The notes beneath the pieces were generated by a model. It saw only the letters and a program-made list of their open reading frames with translations, was not told where the DNA came from and did no database searches. A stretch of DNA of 64,000 bases from FEN-1250 sp040006175 (lineage in GTDB: Bacteria > Gemmatimonadota > Gemmatimonadetes > Gemmatimonadales > Gemmatimonadaceae), in the NCBI GenBank assembly GCA_040006175.1, contig JBDTXN010000001.1, positions 1 through 64,000 of the forward strand, read 5' to 3'. Below, piece by piece: positions 61,901 through 64,000 of the stretch; the stretch's first letter is position 1, and each line of letters begins with the position of its first letter. A program made the translations under genes and the position numbers.

Positions 61901-62970
61901 TCCTGCGCGAAGGGAAGCGAAACGACCTGGCCCTGCGTCGTCCCGCTCTCCGTCTCGACCGCAACGGTGCTCCCCATCTCGACTTCGCGCCTTACCATGA
62001 CGAGCGCGATCGCGCCGAGGCGTGGAGAGAGTGCGCTCGATCGCACGTCGCCGATCTGCTTTCCTTCCAGCGACAGCAGCACCGAGCGCTCCGGCGGTGG
62101 CTCGCTGTGGCCGAGCCGGAGTCCGCGGAGATGCCGGTTCACGTGGCCGCGAAAGTGAATGCGCGCGACGACCTCCTGCCCCGTGTAGCACCCCTTGGTA
62201 TAGGAGATCGCATGCAGCTCCTCGAGGTTCGCCTCCTGGGGGATGGTCGTCTCGTCGATGTCGATCCCCCATTCGGGGCGGCCGCGCTCGATGCGCGCGA
62301 TCTCCCACGCGAGTAGCCCGCCTGGCGTCGCGCCCCCTGCAGTGAGTCGCTGCCACATCGCGCCGAATGCGTCGGCGGGACAGAAGATCTCGTAGCCCTC
62401 GGCGCCCAAATCCGGAATGTGCGCGATCATCGCAGGGCGTCCCGCAATCTCGGCATCGAGGTGCGCGAATGGCACGAGTGCGGTGAGCGCCTCCCGCGAG
62501 AGCCCCGCGGCTCCGCCCAGAATCACGCGCGCGGCCGCGCCCGCGATCACGAGCTGTCGCATCTCGGAGCCGACGTCTACGTACGGCGTTACTCGCGGAT
62601 TGATGAACTTGCGCACGAGCGCATCCCAGCCTTCGCGCGCGCGCGGCGGGACATCGACCAACAGATGCTCGGCGCGCGCAAAAATCTGCACGTCGGCTAC
62701 GATGCGCCCTTTCGGGCTCAGCGCGGCGGCGTACTGGCCATGTCCCGGCGTGAGCGCGAGCACGTCGTTCGTGACGAGTCCGGTGAGCATCTCCGCCGCC
62801 TTGGGTCCATCGAAGCGGGTACGTCCGCGGACGCTCCGATCTACGAGCATCGCGCCTTCATCGAGCGATGCGTACTCCGCGGCGATGTTGCCATAGTGCA
62901 GCGTCACAGAACGACCGGCAACTACGCCGACCGCGGGGAATTCGCCGGAGACGATCTGGCCCGCGGTCAT
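61897..62970 (-). CDS. ygfZ: YgfZ/GcvT-type folate-binding protein
   Basis: Protein of 357 residues of the YgfZ/IbaG-type folate-binding group, which helps repair or assemble Fe-S clusters. The signature KGCYTGQEVVARIHFRGHVN with its conserved Cys is complete, and the N-terminal DRSVRGRTRFDGPKAAEML segment fits GcvT-like proteins. The ATG overlaps the stop of the HAD-like gene (ATGA). YgfZ next to an Fe-S protein (the GlcF-like gene upstream) makes functional sense. Confidence 0.9.
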   Translation of the reverse strand: MTAGQIVSGEFPAVGVVAGRSVTLHYGNIAAEYASLDEGAMLVDRSVRGRTRFDGPKAAEMLTGLVTNDVLALTPGHGQYAAALSPKGRIVADVQIFARAEHLLVDVPPRAREGWDALVRKFINPRVTPYVDVGSEMRQLVIAGAAARVILGGAAGLSREALTALVPFAHLDAEIAGRPAMIAHIPDLGAEGYEIFCPADAFGAMWQRLTAGGATPGGLLAWEIARIERGRPEWGIDIDETTIPQEANLEELHAISYTKGCYTGQEVVARIHFRGHVNRHLRGLRLGHSEPPPERSVLLSLEGKQIGDVRSSALSPRLGAIALVMVRREVEMGSTVAVETESGTTQGQVVSLPFAQE

Positions 62971-63650
62971 CCCGCCGCCTCCACCGGGAGCATCGCAGCG
63001 AGCGTCGCGACCGTTTCGCCGACGAGCGACTCGAGCATCGCATCCGCATCCGCAATGCTCTCGGCGCGATACGGCGCGACGACGGCGCAGCGAAGCCCCG
63101 CGCCATGCGCGGCGCGAGCGCCCGCAGCGCCTGGCTCGAGCGCGAGGGCGGTACGTACGTCGAGCTGACGCCGGCGCGTCATCCGCTCGATCGCCTTGCG
63201 ATGCGCGTCGGGCGCGGGCTTCGCCGACGCCACGTCTTCCGCCGCGATGATCACCTCGAAGGCGCCATCGAGCTCCGCGAGCGCGAGCACCGAGTCCACC
63301 GTCGCTCGCGCCAGCCCCGTGACGATCGCGAGCCGGCAGGTAGCGATCGCCTGCATCACGAGCTCACTCGCCCCGGGGGCAAGCGAAATGCCCGTTTGCA
63401 CGAGTGACGCGAAGTGGCGATCGGTGCGCATTGCGATGAGCGTGAGCGCCGTCTCGTCGCGCGAGAGCGGGTGATGGCGGAGCGCGCGCCGCACCGCATC
63501 GCGCGAACCTCCCTCGGCATCGTCGTGGGTGTCAGCGAAATCGGAAGGCGCGAGTCCCTCTTCCGCAAGAGCGCGGTGGAGCGCGGTGCGCCGAAGCGCT
63601 GCCGTTCCCGCCAACACGCCCTCGACTTCGAAGAACAGCGACCCGATCAT
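62967..63650 (-). CDS. HAD-superfamily protein with altered catalytic residues
   Basis: Protein of 227 residues with the beta-phosphoglucomutase-like cap. Motif I reads FFEVEGVLAGT where active enzymes have FDxDG, so both aspartates, including the nucleophile, are replaced by glutamate. Motif II is VTGLARAT, motif III Lys is in SAKPAPDAH, and motif IV reads ALEPGAAGARAA instead of EDS. This is probably an inactive or repurposed member. It overlaps the YgfZ-like gene by 4 nt and follows the GlcF-like gene by 33 nt. Confidence 0.84.
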   Translation of the reverse strand: MIGSLFFEVEGVLAGTAALRRTALHRALAEEGLAPSDFADTHDDAEGGSRDAVRRALRHHPLSRDETALTLIAMRTDRHFASLVQTGISLAPGASELVMQAIATCRLAIVTGLARATVDSVLALAELDGAFEVIIAAEDVASAKPAPDAHRKAIERMTRRRQLDVRTALALEPGAAGARAAHGAGLRCAVVAPYRAESIADADAMLESLVGETVATLAAMLPVEAAG

Positions 63651-63683
63651 GAGGCAAGCTTATCACGAAACGTCCGGCACGCG

Positions 63684-64000
63684 CTATGGCTCGGCGCGCG
63701 CCTGTGCCGCATACGATGCGTCGAGCAGCTCGACCGGGTGAATGGTGCGCGCACGATGACCCGCGCGCGCGAGTCCAGCGCCGATCTGCATGAGGCAACC
63801 CGGATTCCCGGTCGCGACGAGCGACGCACCGGTGAGCTCGATGTGCGCGATCTTGGGCGCGAGGACGGCAGCCGAGAGCGCCGGCTCGAGGAGATTGTAG
63901 ATGCCGGCGCTGCCACAGCATTGGTCCGAGTCGACCAGTGCGACGCGCTCGAGTCCCGGGATGACGTCGAGAACCTTGAGCGGTGCGAAAGCAACGCGCT
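63684..64000 (-). CDS. glcF: Glycolate oxidase iron-sulfur subunit-like protein, C-terminal part
   Basis: Partial CDS entering from the right edge; the last 105 codons are visible, ending in TAG at 63684. DSDQCCGSAGIYNLLEP and SLVATGNPGCLMQIGAGL are the cysteine-rich CCG-domain segments of the GlcF/GlpC/HdrD Fe-S proteins, with NPGC typical of GlcF. It would pass electrons from glycolate oxidation. The N-terminal ferredoxin part lies outside the window. Confidence 0.85.
   Translation of the reverse strand, partial: RVAFAPLKVLDVIPGLERVALVDSDQCCGSAGIYNLLEPALSAAVLAPKIAHIELTGASLVATGNPGCLMQIGAGLARAGHRARTIHPVELLDASYAAQARAEP

Noticed and set aside
1..64000. tRNA, rRNA, CRISPR arrays and complete insertion sequences
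   Set aside because: I saw no cloverleaf, rRNA segment, regular repeat-spacer array or transposase frame on either strand. A tRNAscan-SE and CRISPR-finder run would confirm this.

Overview
The window is GC-rich bacterial chromosome with tightly packed genes, many 4-nt ATGA/GTGA/TTGA overlaps and frequent GTG starts. Gene content (M61 and S9 secreted peptidases, an FtsH-like protease, SAM-II and c-di-GMP riboswitches, an exopolysaccharide locus of the PEP-CTERM/XrtA-associated type, small low-complexity lipoproteins) suggests a soil-type Gram-negative, most likely a member of the Gemmatimonadota. That assignment is inferred from content; there is no rRNA here to prove it. I found no tRNA, rRNA, CRISPR array or intact insertion sequence.

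Layout. 1-10 kb: an OPT-family transporter (cut by the left edge), a DUF4349 lipoprotein and a hybrid histidine kinase on the minus strand, then an M61 peptidase (+), an M24 aminopeptidase (-), a YIP1-like membrane protein (+) and an acyl-CoA dehydrogenase (-). 10.4-16.5 kb: a methionine/one-carbon operon (metH, a homocysteine methyltransferase-MTHFR fusion and a CbiX-like protein) whose leader carries a SAM-II riboswitch followed by an intrinsic terminator. 16.5-19.4 kb: a YggT protein and a prolyl oligopeptidase.

19.5-45 kb is a large exopolysaccharide locus: VanZ-like protein, DUF3473-type deacetylase, FemAB-like protein, DegT aminotransferase, a c-di-GMP-I riboswitch in front of a putative glycoside-hydrolase lipoprotein, an O-antigen ligase-like polymerase, a second deacetylase, an ATP-grasp enzyme, several glycosyltransferases, a Wzx-type flippase, a phosphosugar transferase, a Wza-like export lipoprotein, a degenerate REC-GGDEF protein, a Wzc-like tyrosine autokinase with a small coupled ORF, then an NtrC-family sigma54 activator and a soluble histidine kinase. 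Four intergenic -24/-12 sites sit just upstream of transcription units in this locus, so the sigma54 activator probably controls it, with c-di-GMP as a second input.

45-64 kb is mixed housekeeping: an FtsH-like protease, a Ste24-like M48 protease, a VWA protein and a MoxR-type ATPase (a likely pair, separated by other genes), an MFS exporter, an ArsR/AHSA1 pair with two palindromic operators over its promoter, a cytidylate-kinase-like protein, a GNAT protein, a molybdopterin oxidoreductase, two small lipoproteins, a TMTC-like TPR membrane protein, and a closely spaced minus-strand run (GlcF-like protein, degenerate HAD protein, YgfZ-like protein, NAD epimerase, DUF1802 protein) that leaves the window at the right edge.
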